A stretch of DNA of 64,000 nucleotides from Leptotrichia sp. oral taxon 223 (GCF_013394795.1 NZ_JABXYU010000004.1:186001-250000); one strand, 5' to 3'; counted from the stretch's first letter, positions 17,185-26,710 are shown. Made by a program: numbers and translations. Notes: generated by a model not told the origin, from the sequence alone.

Positions 17185-19365
17185 TTATTTTTTCTTCTCA
17201 TATTCATTCATTAAGTCAATAATATGCGCATTTTCAACTTTATCATTATCAAGTCCAGTAAGCCATTCAATAAACTCCTGTTCGTCCTTATATCTTACAG
17301 CAAGTTTTGCTTTATTAAAATCTTTTTTATAAAATTCCAGAATTCCACGCCGTTTTTTCCACAGACTGTAATGTTTTGCCTTATATTTAAACATAAATCC
17401 ATTTTTACCGCAAAATACAACACCTTCAGCATTTTCAAAATTATCGTAATTTTCCATTAAGTTAATTATTTTGTCAAAGTTATTGCATTTTTTGATTTCC
17501 TTTTTCATTTTAATAACATCATCATCAAAATTCAGCTCTTTTAAAAATCTTTCACTAAAATTGTTGTCCACATGCACACCGTTTATAAATAAAGTGTTGT
17601 CAATAACATCCAGGATAAAAAGACGTTCCTTTCCAAAATAATCAACTATGTGCCTGTCTTCATTTGAAACCACCTCAAATACGATGGAAACATCATTTTC
17701 GCTGCAAATTCTAAAAATCTCATTTTTCATCTTTTCACTTGCCTTTTCAAAAAGAGTTTCAAAATATTTGACGTGCGTTCCATTTGTCACACTTTTTGTT
17801 GCAAATACAAATTTTTCATCAATAACTGAAAGTATTCCTAAGAATCCGTTGTATTTTTCGTAGGCTGTAACTGGGTAAACTATGTTGTTTTCAATATATT
17901 CTCTCGTAGAATATTTATTTTCGCCATAATTAAAGAACTTGTTATAGCTTCTTATTCTCACTTTCCCAGTTTCTGCATCCACAAATAATCCACGTGCCTT
18001 GATTGTCGAATCATTCCACAACTTTTTTCTAAACACATTTCTTCCAAAATTTAACGAATACAAGTGCGGCTTTGTATTTTTGACACTGATTAATTTACTT
18101 ACAATTAGTTTATTCACATCTTCATCTGCCGTCAAATTTATCTGCTTGTTTTCTTTTGCCTTTTCCAGTTCGTGCTGTAAATAGTCTTTGTCATAAACTG
18201 TATTTATAGCAGATTTTTGTAAAATTTCATCAGGCATTACATCTAAATACTTTAATTCTCCTCCAAATTCAACTTCCCCTTCCAGGCAAATTGAATGCTC
18301 AGTCGAATTTACACCTCTATGCCCATGAACCTGTACAAAATCCTGACATTTTCCCTTCAAATAATTTTCCTCATAAAATTCTCCAATTTCGGTTTCAAAG
18401 CTTCCAACACCGTTTATCATTTCGTTAGTCGACACAAGTGCTAAATTAGGTACAAAAGACAGCCCTGCGTGTGTACAAAGAATTTTATGATTGTAAAATT
18501 TAAAAGCATAACATTGTCTTAATTTTTTATAAAATTTACGAATTTCCCTTTTAAAACTATCAATATTTTTTTCATTTTCCAAAATTGCTGGCAAAGTTAC
18601 ATTTAAAAATTCCTTTGAGTTAATTTTAAAATCATTGGCAAAATTTTCCAAGTGAATTTCATGATTCCCTTCAATCATTATAACATTTTCACGATTGTAC
18701 AATTCCAGTATCAATGAAAGCGTCTGTTTATGCTCAATTCCTCTGTCCAAGAAATCTCCTAAAAATACATACAAGGTATTTTTATCAAAATCTTTCACAA
18801 TTTCAGAAATCGCTGTAAAGCATGAATGAATATCCCCAATTATCCGAACTTTATCATATTTTCCCGTCACATCAGCAACATAAAAATTTATAATTTCATT
18901 TATGTCAAAAATTCTTTTAAAACTTCCTGAAAGTTTTTCATTCTGAATATTCCTAAACATTCTGCCTATAACATTCTCATCAACCTGCTTATAGCTTTCT
19001 CTCTTTTTATTATTTTCAATACACTCTTCAAGCGGTGTATCAAGCTGGTAATAATAAATTGTATATTTATACTTGTCTGCAAGAGCCTTGTAGGAATTCA
19101 TTGCCCTTTTTGTAGTATGTGTCGCATCAACAACTGTAAATTCTCCCTTTTTCATTCTTTCTTCCAAACAGTTAAAAAGCATTTCCCAAGCCAGCCTGTC
19201 ATTTTTCTGCGAAATCTCAAAATCCCCAAATTTTGTTAATTTAGGATTGGAAATTAAAAGCCTAAATTTATCAGCCTCAAGAGTGTATGGCTCCAAATTA
19301 TTTTTCTTAATAAAGGTACTCTTCCCGCTTCCGACTGTCCCACGTAGCAGTAACAGTGTTCTCAT
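17185..19365 (-). CDS. Trifunctional RNA repair protein: polynucleotide kinase, phosphatase, RNA ligase
   Basis: The 726-residue protein carries three catalytic modules. Residues 1-165 are a 5'-OH polynucleotide kinase with P-loop GTVGSGKST (9-17) and the VVDATHTTKRA lid region near 78. Residues about 173-380 are a metallophosphoesterase with GDIHS, GDFLDRG, GNHE, CTHAG and VHGH, the 2',3'-phosphatase half of bacterial Pnkp. Residues about 420-726 are a nucleotidyltransferase: KFFNYGE, then Lys504 in YEKYNG (adenylation site), VFEVV (563), AEGVVF (647) and FKYKAKHY (659). KFFN plus KxNG recalls T4 Rnl1/Trl1-type ligases. Such proteins heal and seal RNA broken by tRNA-cutting toxins. All active-site motifs are intact. 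No Hen1 methyltransferase, the usual Pnkp partner, is visible nearby. The start at 19365 has AAGGAGG. Confidence 0.85.
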   Translation of the reverse strand: MRTLLLLRGTVGSGKSTFIKKNNLEPYTLEADKFRLLISNPKLTKFGDFEISQKNDRLAWEMLFNCLEERMKKGEFTVVDATHTTKRAMNSYKALADKYKYTIYYYQLDTPLEECIENNKKRESYKQVDENVIGRMFRNIQNEKLSGSFKRIFDINEIINFYVADVTGKYDKVRIIGDIHSCFTAISEIVKDFDKNTLYVFLGDFLDRGIEHKQTLSLILELYNRENVIMIEGNHEIHLENFANDFKINSKEFLNVTLPAILENEKNIDSFKREIRKFYKKLRQCYAFKFYNHKILCTHAGLSFVPNLALVSTNEMINGVGSFETEIGEFYEENYLKGKCQDFVQVHGHRGVNSTEHSICLEGEVEFGGELKYLDVMPDEILQKSAINTVYDKDYLQHELEKAKENKQINLTADEDVNKLIVSKLISVKNTKPHLYSLNFGRNVFRKKLWNDSTIKARGLFVDAETGKVRIRSYNKFFNYGENKYSTREYIENNIVYPVTAYEKYNGFLGILSVIDEKFVFATKSVTNGTHVKYFETLFEKASEKMKNEIFRICSENDVSIVFEVVSNEDRHIVDYFGKERLFILDVIDNTLFINGVHVDNNFSERFLKELNFDDDVIKMKKEIKKCNNFDKIINLMENYDNFENAEGVVFCGKNGFMFKYKAKHYSLWKKRRGILEFYKKDFNKAKLAVRYKDEQEFIEWLTGLDNDKVENAHIIDLMNEYEKKK

Positions 19366-19556
19366 TCTGCCTCCTTGTCTATTTTTATTTTAGTCATTTG
19401 TAAAAATCAAAAAATCTAAATAAATATAGCATTTTTATAATTCTATTTTTCTTGTTTTCTCCACTTTCAGACAAAAAATTTTAACCTCTTGTAATTATAA
19501 ATACTGCTGTTATTCAATCTTTATTTCTTTTACTTTTACAATTCCCTGTATAATAA

Positions 19557-20381
19557 CTATAACTTATTTAAAGCATATTTTCTAATTGCTTTTGCCACTC
19601 CATCATTTTCATTAGTGTCAGTTGTATATTTAGCGGCGTTTCTTGCTAATTCGGAAGCATTTCCCATTGCAACACCATAAGTTGCATATTCGAGCATTTC
19701 CACATCGTTGTTTCCATCCCCGATTGCCATTACCTCTTCCTGCTTTATTCCCAACTTTTCCGCCAAAGCCTTTAATCCAGTTCCTTTATTATTCCCTTTT
19801 GGCAATATTTCATAAACGTATGGCTGACTTAATACGCCTTCATATCTCTCTTTTAATATGTCTTCATATTCTTTCTGAAATTTTTTCATATCTTCTGGAT
19901 TTCCTAAAAACATAGCTTTAACTATTTTATATTTTCCACTTTTTGCTTCTTCCAAAGTTATATTCGTAATGTCAGAGAATACAAACTGGGCATCCATAAC
20001 AAGCTCTTTAGTCGGTTTTCTGCCAATATTAAAATAATGCATTTCATCAACTAATGTAAAGTTTATGTCATATTTTTCAGAAAATTTATATAAATATTCC
20101 ATATCGTCGGGTGTAATCTCTGCACATTTTATCAGTTCCCAGTCCTTTGTTTTATGAACTGAACATCCGTTATTTAAAATAACATATCCTTCCTGATCCA
20201 GCTTCTGCAATCCAAGTTCTTTATAAAACGGTAAAATCCCATATAAAGGTCTGCCTGTACACAATACAATCTTTATGCCATCTTCTATTGCTTCGTGAAT
20301 TGCTTCCTTTTGTGCTTTTTCAATATGCTTTTTATCATTTAACAAAGTCCCATCCATGTCAATTGCAATTAATTTTATCAT
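19557..20381 (-). CDS. Cof-type HAD-IIB phosphatase
   Basis: The 274-residue protein is a haloacid dehalogenase phosphatase of the Cof subgroup. Motif I is IAIDMDGTLLND (Asp nucleophile near residue 8), motif II is LCTGRP near 40, the Lys of motif III lies in the NNKGTGLKALAEKLG segment, and motif IV is AIGDGNNDVEML near 222. An alpha/beta cap is inserted between motifs II and III. Such enzymes hydrolyse sugar phosphates, FMN or pyridoxal phosphate in the cytoplasm; the substrate cannot be told from sequence. It stands alone with a gap of about 190 bases on each side. Confidence 0.9.
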   Translation of the reverse strand: MIKLIAIDMDGTLLNDKKHIEKAQKEAIHEAIEDGIKIVLCTGRPLYGILPFYKELGLQKLDQEGYVILNNGCSVHKTKDWELIKCAEITPDDMEYLYKFSEKYDINFTLVDEMHYFNIGRKPTKELVMDAQFVFSDITNITLEEAKSGKYKIVKAMFLGNPEDMKKFQKEYEDILKERYEGVLSQPYVYEILPKGNNKGTGLKALAEKLGIKQEEVMAIGDGNNDVEMLEYATYGVAMGNASELARNAAKYTTDTNENDGVAKAIRKYALNKL

Positions 20382-20496
20382 TCTTTATTTATCCCTTCTG
20401 TTTCAAAATTCTATTATTAATATTTTTTAATACCAAAAATTTATTTTAGCCTAAGTTTTATTTAATTCTGTCCGCAATAACTATTTATACAAACCT

Positions 20497-20534
20497 AAAA
20501 GGGGATTATCTCAGTTAAATTAGAAATAATCCCC
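20497..20534 (-). terminator. Terminator after OmpA-family gene
   Basis: GGGGATTAT (20501-20509) pairs with ATAATCCCC (20526-20534); on the minus strand TTTT follows the stem. It closes the transporter/OmpA operon. Confidence 0.75.
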
Positions 20535-20559
20535 CATAACAAATTATTAAGTTAACTCA

Positions 20560-21327
20560 TTATACTTGCCCTTTTTTCACAAATCTGAATTCTACCCTTC
20601 GATTCCCTTCTCTTCCTTCTTCTGTGTCATTTGTCCTGATTGGATTGCTTTCTCCACGTCCTACCAAGTCCAAGACTCTGTCTTTGGAAAGCCCTAATTC
20701 TATCAATTTTGAACTCACTTTTTCAGCTCTCCTAAGAGATAATCTTTTATTATATGAAGAGGCGCCGCTTGTATCCGTATATCCAATTATTGATACAAGA
20801 AAATCATTTCTTTCAATATAATCCTTTATATCACGTAAAACAGGATATGCTTCCTTGCGTACGTCAACACTATTTTTATGAAAGCTCAGATCATTTGTTC
20901 TCAACGTTATTATTTCCGATTTTGAAATTTGTACCCTTTCTGGATTATTAATCGGACTTTTCTGAATATCAGAAGATAACTGTTTAGACTGTATTGGTGT
21001 TTCTGCTGGCTCCTGCTGAGGAGCAGATGGAGATATTTGCTGATTTTGTTCTGGCGTTTGAGTTTTTTTATTAACAATTTGTGTTCCAGTACCGTCCTGT
21101 GTCAAGGTAACTGTGATTAAATCTGGATTATCTGATGCTGCCTCCGCCATTTTTTCAGGATTTGGTGTATCTAGCGTAGGAACATCATTTTTTACATCCT
21201 GTTGTATATCTGCCACATTTGCACGAATTATATCTTTTCTCATATCGGAAGTAGTCATTTTTTCAGATACCATCGGTACCGCCATTGCTACCATTGAAGA
21301 AACTGCAACTAATGTTGGCCTTTTCAT
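20560..21327 (-). CDS. OmpA-family peptidoglycan-associated protein
   Basis: The 255-residue protein has an N-terminal export signal-like segment (MKRPTLVAVSSMVAMAVPMV), a Gln/Pro/Ser-rich linker (about 80-125) and a C-terminal OmpA domain from about residue 135: SIIGYTDTSGASSYNKRLSL has the peptidoglycan-binding Asp, and GRGESNPIRTNDTEEGREGNR has the conserved Arg that grips diaminopimelate. It tethers the envelope to peptidoglycan in the periplasm. No beta-barrel or lipobox is seen, so it is probably soluble periplasmic or held by the signal segment. It starts 35 bases after an amino acid binding protein gene on the same strand and may be co-transcribed. Confidence 0.85.
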   Translation of the reverse strand: MKRPTLVAVSSMVAMAVPMVSEKMTTSDMRKDIIRANVADIQQDVKNDVPTLDTPNPEKMAEAASDNPDLITVTLTQDGTGTQIVNKKTQTPEQNQQISPSAPQQEPAETPIQSKQLSSDIQKSPINNPERVQISKSEIITLRTNDLSFHKNSVDVRKEAYPVLRDIKDYIERNDFLVSIIGYTDTSGASSYNKRLSLRRAEKVSSKLIELGLSKDRVLDLVGRGESNPIRTNDTEEGREGNRRVEFRFVKKGQV

Positions 21328-21361
21328 GATTTATTCTTCCTCCCTTTTCAAGTAAAGTATT

Positions 21362-22105
21362 TTATTTTTGATTTTTTTCTAAACCATATTTTTTAATTAA
21401 TTCGTTATATTTTCCATTTTCTCTCATTTTTTTCAATTCAGCATTTATTTGTTTTATTAATTCAGGATTTTTACCTTTGTCTATAGCCATTGCCATTCCA
21501 ATCGCAGCTGGCTTTTCGTCAAAAATTTCCATTTCAGGATTTTTCTTCATATATTCTTCAGCCACTGCCTTTTCCAGGATAATTGCATCAATTTTTCCTG
21601 CCTTTAAATCTAAAATTGTGTTTACAGTGCTTTCATTCGGTACAACAGTCGCTCCATTAATAGTTTTTGCTTCCATTTCTTGAATTGTCCCCAACTGCAC
21701 TCCAATTTTCTTGCCGCTCAAAGTGGTTGGCGTAACCGCAGTGTTACCTTTCTTTCTCAAGTAAGTTTCTTTGGAAACAAAATAATCATCTGTAAAATCA
21801 ACTGATTTTTTTCTTTCCTCAGTCGAACTCATTCCAGAAACGATAATATCAATTTTCCCTGCCTTTAATGCTGGAATCAACCCGTCAAACGACTGATCCA
21901 CAATTTCAATTTCATATCCGAGATTTTTTCCAATTTCATTTATCATATCCACATCAAATCCCGTAATTTGACCATTTTCAATATATTCAAACGGAGCGAA
22001 AACTGCATTTAGCCCTACTCTTAATTTTTTCTGCCCGCTATCTTTTTTTCCACACGACATAATTCCAAAAATTACTAATGTCAATATTAAAAATACTTTT
22101 TTCAT
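21362..22105 (-). CDS. Polar amino acid ABC transporter substrate-binding lipoprotein 1
   Basis: The 247-residue lipoprotein has a lipobox IMSC (lipidated Cys18) after a hydrophobic signal. The mature part is an SBP_bac_3 domain: LRVGLNAVFAPFEYIENGQITGFDVDMINEIG, with a GMSSTEERKKSVDFTDDY segment that contacts the alpha-amino acid group. It binds a polar amino acid outside the inner membrane and delivers it to the permease at 23663. It is a near neighbour duplicate of the next gene, about 30 bases apart. Divergence between the two suggests different ligand preference. Exact ligand is not readable. Confidence 0.9.
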   Translation of the reverse strand: MKKVFLILTLVIFGIMSCGKKDSGQKKLRVGLNAVFAPFEYIENGQITGFDVDMINEIGKNLGYEIEIVDQSFDGLIPALKAGKIDIIVSGMSSTEERKKSVDFTDDYFVSKETYLRKKGNTAVTPTTLSGKKIGVQLGTIQEMEAKTINGATVVPNESTVNTILDLKAGKIDAIILEKAVAEEYMKKNPEMEIFDEKPAAIGMAMAIDKGKNPELIKQINAELKKMRENGKYNELIKKYGLEKNQK

Positions 22106-22134
22106 AATTTTCCTCGCTTTCTATTTTTTATTAT

Positions 22135-22890
22135 TTAATTTTTATTTGTTTCCAATCCATATTTCTTGATTAATTCTGCATATTTACCATTTTCCTGCAA
22201 TTTTTTCAGTTCTTCATTTATCTGTTTAATAAGTTCCGAATGTTTTCCTTTATCAAATGCAATTGCCATTCCATACGGCAATTTTTCCTCATAAAAAATC
22301 TCTATCTCGGGATTTTTTTTCATAAATTCCATTGCAACAATATTTTCCAGTATTACAGCATCACTTTTTCCGCTTTTCAAGTCTAGAATCAGATTAACAG
22401 TTGCATCATTTGCTACAACATTTGCATTTTGTATTTTTTTAGCTTCTAATTCCTGAATTGTCCCGAGCTGTACTCCAACTTTTTTTCCAGCCAGGCTTTC
22501 TTTAGAATTTACTGCCGTATTCCCTTTTTTTCTCAAATAAACCTGTGTTGATTTAAAATATTCATCTGTAAAGTCAACTGATTTTTTTCTTTCTTCAGTT
22601 GCACTCATTCCAGAAATAATCGCATCCAGCTTTCCAGTCTTAAGTGACGGTATAAGAGCGTCAAATGGCTGAACTTTCATTTCAATTTCATATCCCAAAT
22701 CCTTCCCAATCTGTTTTATCAAATCAATGTCAAATCCTACTAATTCACCATTTTCCATATACCCAAACGGAGGAAATACTCCATCTGTCCCCACAACAAG
22801 TTTTTTCGTATCTTGCTTTGCTTCGGTTTTATTCCCACATGACACTATCCCGAATATCGCCATCATAATTACTATTAATAATTTTTTCAT
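22135..22890 (-). CDS. Polar amino acid ABC transporter substrate-binding lipoprotein 2
   Basis: The 251-residue paralogue of the previous gene, with lipobox IVSC (Cys19). SBP_bac_3 motifs are shared: LVVGTDGVFPPFGYMENGEL at the start of the mature protein and GMSATEERKKSVDFTDEYF near 110. The two proteins match along their whole length, so this is a tandem gene duplication. Both lie downstream of a single ATPase and permease, so the carrier probably accepts two binding proteins with different amino acids. The start at 22890 has GGCGGT upstream. Confidence 0.9.
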   Translation of the reverse strand: MKKLLIVIMMAIFGIVSCGNKTEAKQDTKKLVVGTDGVFPPFGYMENGELVGFDIDLIKQIGKDLGYEIEMKVQPFDALIPSLKTGKLDAIISGMSATEERKKSVDFTDEYFKSTQVYLRKKGNTAVNSKESLAGKKVGVQLGTIQELEAKKIQNANVVANDATVNLILDLKSGKSDAVILENIVAMEFMKKNPEIEIFYEEKLPYGMAIAFDKGKHSELIKQINEELKKLQENGKYAELIKKYGLETNKN

Positions 22891-22941
22891 CTCTGTACCG
22901 CCTTTCCACTATACAGCCTAAGTCAATATATTTTTATTATT

Positions 22942-23670
22942 TTAATGATTTAACACTTTATCTAAAAATATCCTTGCTCTTTCTGATTTTGGATTGTCAA
23001 ATAAATCCTGCGGCTTCGCATCTTCCAAAATATATCCCTCATCCATAAAAAACACTCTATTTGCAACATTTCTAGCAAATCCCATTTCATGTGTTACTAC
23101 AATCATCGTCATGCCAGCATTTGCAAGTTCTCTCATTACTTCCAGAACTTCCCCTATCATTTCGGGATCAAGTGCCGATGTCGGCTCATCAAATAGAATC
23201 ACCTTAGGATTCATTGCCAATGCCCTTGCAATAGCAACTCTTTGTTTCTGCCCGCCAGACAGTTTATTTGGGTAAACATCTCTTTTATCAGAAAGCCCTA
23301 CTTTTTCAAGTAATTCCATTGCCAATTTTTCTGCTTCGTCTTTTGACATTTTTTTTAGCCTAATTGGCCCTAAAGTAATATTTTCCATCACTGTTTTGTG
23401 AGGATATAAATTAAAGTGCTGAAACACCATTCCAACTTCTTCACGAATTTTGTTTATATCCACTCCACGTTCCAAAATATTTTTATCATTTATTGTAATT
23501 TCTCCAGATGTAGGCTCCTCAAGTCTATTTATACAACGTAAAAATGTTGATTTCCCACTTCCAGAAGGCCCTATAATTGAAATTACCTCACCTTCTTTGA
23601 TTTCAGTGCTAATTCCTTTTAGCACTTCCAATTCTCCATATTTCTTCTTCAAATTTTTTATCTTAATCAT
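22942..23670 (-). CDS. Polar amino acid ABC transporter ATP-binding protein (GlnQ-like)
   Basis: The 242-residue ATPase drives import by the permease at 23663. Walker A is [11 protein letters not shown] at about 33-43, the Q-loop is [13 protein letters not shown], the signature is [15 protein letters not shown] near 133, Walker B is [14 protein letters not shown] near 155, and the switch is VVTHEMGFA. It starts inside the last codons of the permease gene (8-base overlap), so translation is coupled. Length and motifs are fully typical of PAAT-family ATPases. Confidence 0.93.
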   Translation of the reverse strand: MIKIKNLKKKYGELEVLKGISTEIKEGEVISIIGPSGSGKSTFLRCINRLEEPTSGEITINDKNILERGVDINKIREEVGMVFQHFNLYPHKTVMENITLGPIRLKKMSKDEAEKLAMELLEKVGLSDKRDVYPNKLSGGQKQRVAIARALAMNPKVILFDEPTSALDPEMIGEVLEVMRELANAGMTMIVVTHEMGFARNVANRVFFMDEGYILEDAKPQDLFDNPKSERARIFLDKVLNH

Positions 23671-24400
23671 TTTCCTTTAATCTCATCTCCAATCGTTTCC
23701 CAATAAATGAGAATAATTTTACGCTGATATAATAAACCAAACCAGTAAACAATATTGGTTTTACACTATAATACACAGCTTGTAAACTTTTACTGTTCAT
23801 TGTAATGTCTACAACACTAATATATCCTACAACAGCTGTTTCCTTAAACAAGTTTATAAATTCATTTAAAAGTGCTGGTAAAATATTTTTTATTGCTTGT
23901 GGCATTATAATTTCGTTCATTGCCATTCTATAAGGCATACCAGTCGCTCTTGCAGCTTCCATCTGCCCCTTGTCTATACTTTCAATCCCAGAGCGAATTG
24001 TCTCCTCCACATAAGCCGCACTATTAAGTCCTAAAGCAATTAATGCAATCCAGTAATTATTAAATATCACAACTACAAAAGATAATGTCAAAAGCTGTAG
24101 AACCATTGGTGTACCACGCATTATATCAACATATTCATCAATAACAACATCTTTTATCATATTAACAGTTTCACTTTTTGTCTTTTGAAATTTAAAAAAT
24201 GCCAACAGCATTCCAAAAAGAATACCAATAGCAGCTCCTCCCACTGTAAGTCCTAACGTAGTCACAAAATAGCTGCCTGCATAAATTTCCCACTCTTTCG
24301 GTTTCATATCATATGGAAACGCAAGGAGCGCTGCAACTGTTACAACTGCTATAAAAAATGATGTTTTTACTATTTTTCGTGTTTTTTCCAATTCTTCCAT
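23663..24400 (-). CDS. Polar amino acid ABC transporter permease
   Basis: The 245-residue inner-membrane protein has about five hydrophobic helices and the His/Glu/Gln-type permease signature: [41 protein letters not shown] carries the EAA loop that docks the ATPase (about 130-170). It is the first gene of the operon permease-ATPase-SBP-SBP, possibly continuing into ompA. A single permease probably works as a homodimer. The upstream gap holds TATAAT-like words on the minus strand (about 24455-24470), but I could not fix a -35. Confidence 0.9.
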   Translation of the reverse strand: MEELEKTRKIVKTSFFIAVVTVAALLAFPYDMKPKEWEIYAGSYFVTTLGLTVGGAAIGILFGMLLAFFKFQKTKSETVNMIKDVVIDEYVDIMRGTPMVLQLLTLSFVVVIFNNYWIALIALGLNSAAYVEETIRSGIESIDKGQMEAARATGMPYRMAMNEIIMPQAIKNILPALLNEFINLFKETAVVGYISVVDITMNSKSLQAVYYSVKPILFTGLVYYISVKLFSFIGKRLEMRLKEND

Positions 24401-24677
24401 TATATTTAATGAACTTTAATTTTGTTCATATCCTCCTTATATTTTAGTTATTATAGTATTATTATACCTAATATTTATAGGTTTTTCAATAAAAATTTTT
24501 TATTTTATTATCTGATTCACTGCTTTTCTTCTATTTATCCCATTCAAAGAAGATTAAATATTTTTTCAAAATCTTTTTAAATAATTAAATGATATAGTTA
24601 CTTGATTTTGGAAATAATATTTATAAATCTAGTAAAATTTCCAAAACAGAACATAATTTGAAAAGGAGTTTGCAACT

Positions 24678-25187
24678 ATGAAATTATTTAAATTTTTATT
24701 TTTTCCAATTATTGTATTAATTGCAGGCTTAGGTTACTACATTTACACTCAAAACCAGTTAAAAATTCCAGATTCTATGGTAAAAAGTGCTGTCGCTTCC
24801 AAATTTCCAATAGAAAAATCCTACCCTCTTGGAAAAATTAAACTATTTAATCCAAAAGTACATTTTGAGAATGATAAGTTAATTATTGAAGCAGAATACC
24901 TAAATGATGCATTAAATGATCAGATTAGCGGAACAATGACCTTTGCAACTGACATTCGTTATGATCCAATGAAATCAAACCTTTATCTCGAAGATTTCCA
25001 AATTGTAAAACTGACAAAAGAAAATAAAGAAATTGATCTTGATAAAAAACCTATTATCAGAACAGGGTTAAATTATGCTTTTAGTCAGCTTGAAAAAAAA
25101 GAAATTTTGAATTTATCAGGAATTGAAAAATTTCAAATGATAAAGGATATAAAAATTGAAAATAATAAATTGACTGTTGTTAAATAA
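24678..25187 (+). CDS. DUF1439-like (YceB-type) envelope protein
   Basis: The 169-residue protein has one N-terminal membrane anchor (residues 5-25) and no lipobox Cys, followed by a beta-rich domain like DUF1439/YceB: SMVKSAVASKFPIEKSYPLG near 35 and then alternating strands ending in IKIENNKLTVVK. In Gram-negatives this family sits on the periplasmic face of a membrane; its function is not known. It is monocistronic, with an AAGGAG site. It converges on the pyrophosphatase-like gene, with only 16 bases between stops. The family call comes from overall pattern and should be read as probable. Confidence 0.6.
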   Translation: MKLFKFLFFPIIVLIAGLGYYIYTQNQLKIPDSMVKSAVASKFPIEKSYPLGKIKLFNPKVHFENDKLIIEAEYLNDALNDQISGTMTFATDIRYDPMKSNLYLEDFQIVKLTKENKEIDLDKKPIIRTGLNYAFSQLEKKEILNLSGIEKFQMIKDIKIENNKLTVVK

Positions 25188-25203
25188 AAAATAATTTTAA
25201 TTA

Positions 25204-25551
25204 TTATTCAGTTAAAATTTTATGTTTGAAAAAACGTTCCTGAAACTCAACCAGTACTTCCATTTGGGAAACTGTATAATTTTTCCCATCTGGAATTACT
25301 ATAAGTTTATTCTCTTCATCATCATACCTATACACAATAGCTCTACATATTCCACAAAATTCATCAACAGGTTCAAAAACTCCCAAAATATACACATCTA
25401 TTTCTTCTCCATCTTCACTAATAGTATTTGGAATATATCCATAATTTACTGGATATATAAAATTATATTTAGGATGTCTTTCTCCCATTTTTCTATCCAT
25501 CTTTACATGTATTTTTTGTCCTAAAAATTTTTTATAATTATCTAAACTCAT
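25204..25551 (-). CDS. Short inorganic pyrophosphatase-like protein
   Basis: The 115-residue protein matches family I inorganic pyrophosphatases in the core: YPVNYGYIPNTISEDGEEIDVYILG at about 31-55, which contains the signature loop with metal-binding acidic residues, then CRAIVYRYDDEENKLIVIP near 70. True family I enzymes are about 160-180 residues; here the N- and C-terminal strands are missing, and one metal-binding Asp (D102 in E. coli numbering) appears replaced. It may still hydrolyse PPi or another phosphoanhydride, or bind metal only. The AAAGGA site supports the start. No frameshift is seen, so this is a natural short form. Confidence 0.7.
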   Translation of the reverse strand: MSLDNYKKFLGQKIHVKMDRKMGERHPKYNFIYPVNYGYIPNTISEDGEEIDVYILGVFEPVDEFCGICRAIVYRYDDEENKLIVIPDGKNYTVSQMEVLVEFQERFFKHKILTE

Positions 25552-25611
25552 AAAAATCCTTTTTAAATATCAATTTTAATTTATATTTCTTTAAAATTTT
25601 TCTATTTTTAT

Positions 25612-25950
25612 TTAAAAACTTCCTTTTAACATTCCTAAAAAATATATCACTGCAATAGAAACAATTATTATTATTCCCAGATTTGTCTTCCTAAAAGTTA
25701 AATATGCCACGATTGCCATTCCGATCAAAACTCTTATTATGTCAAAATTTGTACTTCCAGTAGAAGTGAAAATATCTGGAAATACTAATACTGTCAGTAC
25801 TGTATAAGGAAGCGCTTCAAAGAACTTATTAACTTTTAGGTTGTTTTCTGGAATTTTTACAAATATTGGCAATGTCCTCAGTATTACCGTCATGATTATG
25901 AGTGTCATCAAAATCATTGTTAAAATCCCTAAATTTTCGTTATAATTCAA
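25612..25950 (-). CDS. azlD: Branched-chain amino acid exporter small subunit AzlD
   Basis: The 112-residue membrane protein has four hydrophobic segments and matches AzlD: ILMTLIIMTVILRTLPIFV, then ALPYTVLTVLVFPDIF near 48, a conserved proline-rich turn. With AzlC it forms a two-part exporter of leucine, isoleucine and valine analogues in the inner membrane. I place the start at the TTG at 25950, after AAAGGAAG, overlapping the azlC stop; an ATG at 26010 would overlap azlC by 71 bases and add a charged tail unlike the family. Translational coupling to azlC is likely. Confidence 0.82.
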   Translation of the reverse strand: MNYNENLGILTMILMTLIIMTVILRTLPIFVKIPENNLKVNKFFEALPYTVLTVLVFPDIFTSTGSTNFDIIRVLIGMAIVAYLTFRKTNLGIIIIVSIAVIYFLGMLKGSF

Positions 25951-26710
25951 TCTTATCACTTCCTTTCTCTTTATCAATTTCATCGTTTTCCTTCTTTTCA
26001 GAATTTTCATTATAATAAAGCTGTGCGTATATAAAACTTGCTAAAAACATTGTCAAAATCATAACCCATCCTGAACTTATCTTATTTAAAATTGGTAAAA
26101 ATGTAAATGCCATTTTTATAATAAGTGCCAGCAAAACAATTCTTATATATTTAAAATTTTGGCTTAAAGCCATTATTAACATACTGAAAAATATTGAATA
26201 AAGCACAAAATTCATACTTGTCATAAGTGATTCTGGCAATTTTTCACCAAATATCGCTCCAAAAATTGTACCAAAACAGTAGCAAAAATATGGAATTGTA
26301 TTTACTCCCATCATATACCACGCATTTGTTGCCTTTTTCAATGTCAGATATGTTACCGTTTCATCAGTAAGCCCCACACCTACCAGAAATTTCTGAAAAA
26401 TAGGAGTCTTTTCACCAAGCTGTCTAAAAATAACGATATTTAACAATAAATATCTTAAATTTATGAGAGCAATTGATAAAATTACTTCAACTGGAGGCGA
26501 TTTCATCACATAAAGCACCTTTAACAGTAATGAATGAGCCCCTCCTGCATACATTCCAAACGATGTAAGCCCAATCATTGGCAAAATTTGAGAAAAACTT
26601 TTAGCTGAAATCAGTCCAATTGCAACTCCAAAGGGAATATAGGCAATTCCGATTCCAGTACCGTCTTTTAGTCCCTTTAAATAATTTTCGAGTTTTCTTA
26701 TTTGTGCCAT
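25940..26710 (-). CDS. azlC: Branched-chain amino acid exporter large subunit AzlC
   Basis: The 256-residue membrane protein matches AzlC (LIV-E family): GLKDGTGIGIAYIPFGVAIGLIS near the N-terminus, GLTDETVTYLTLKKA near 131, and a string of hydrophobic helices. It acts with AzlD to export branched-chain amino acids. The charged C-terminal tail (SEKKENDEIDKEKGSDK) overlaps the azlD ribosome site. The start follows AAGGAAGG at a somewhat long distance. No Lrp-type regulator is present nearby. Confidence 0.87.
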   Translation of the reverse strand: MAQIRKLENYLKGLKDGTGIGIAYIPFGVAIGLISAKSFSQILPMIGLTSFGMYAGGAHSLLLKVLYVMKSPPVEVILSIALINLRYLLLNIVIFRQLGEKTPIFQKFLVGVGLTDETVTYLTLKKATNAWYMMGVNTIPYFCYCFGTIFGAIFGEKLPESLMTSMNFVLYSIFFSMLIMALSQNFKYIRIVLLALIIKMAFTFLPILNKISSGWVMILTMFLASFIYAQLYYNENSEKKENDEIDKEKGSDKIEL

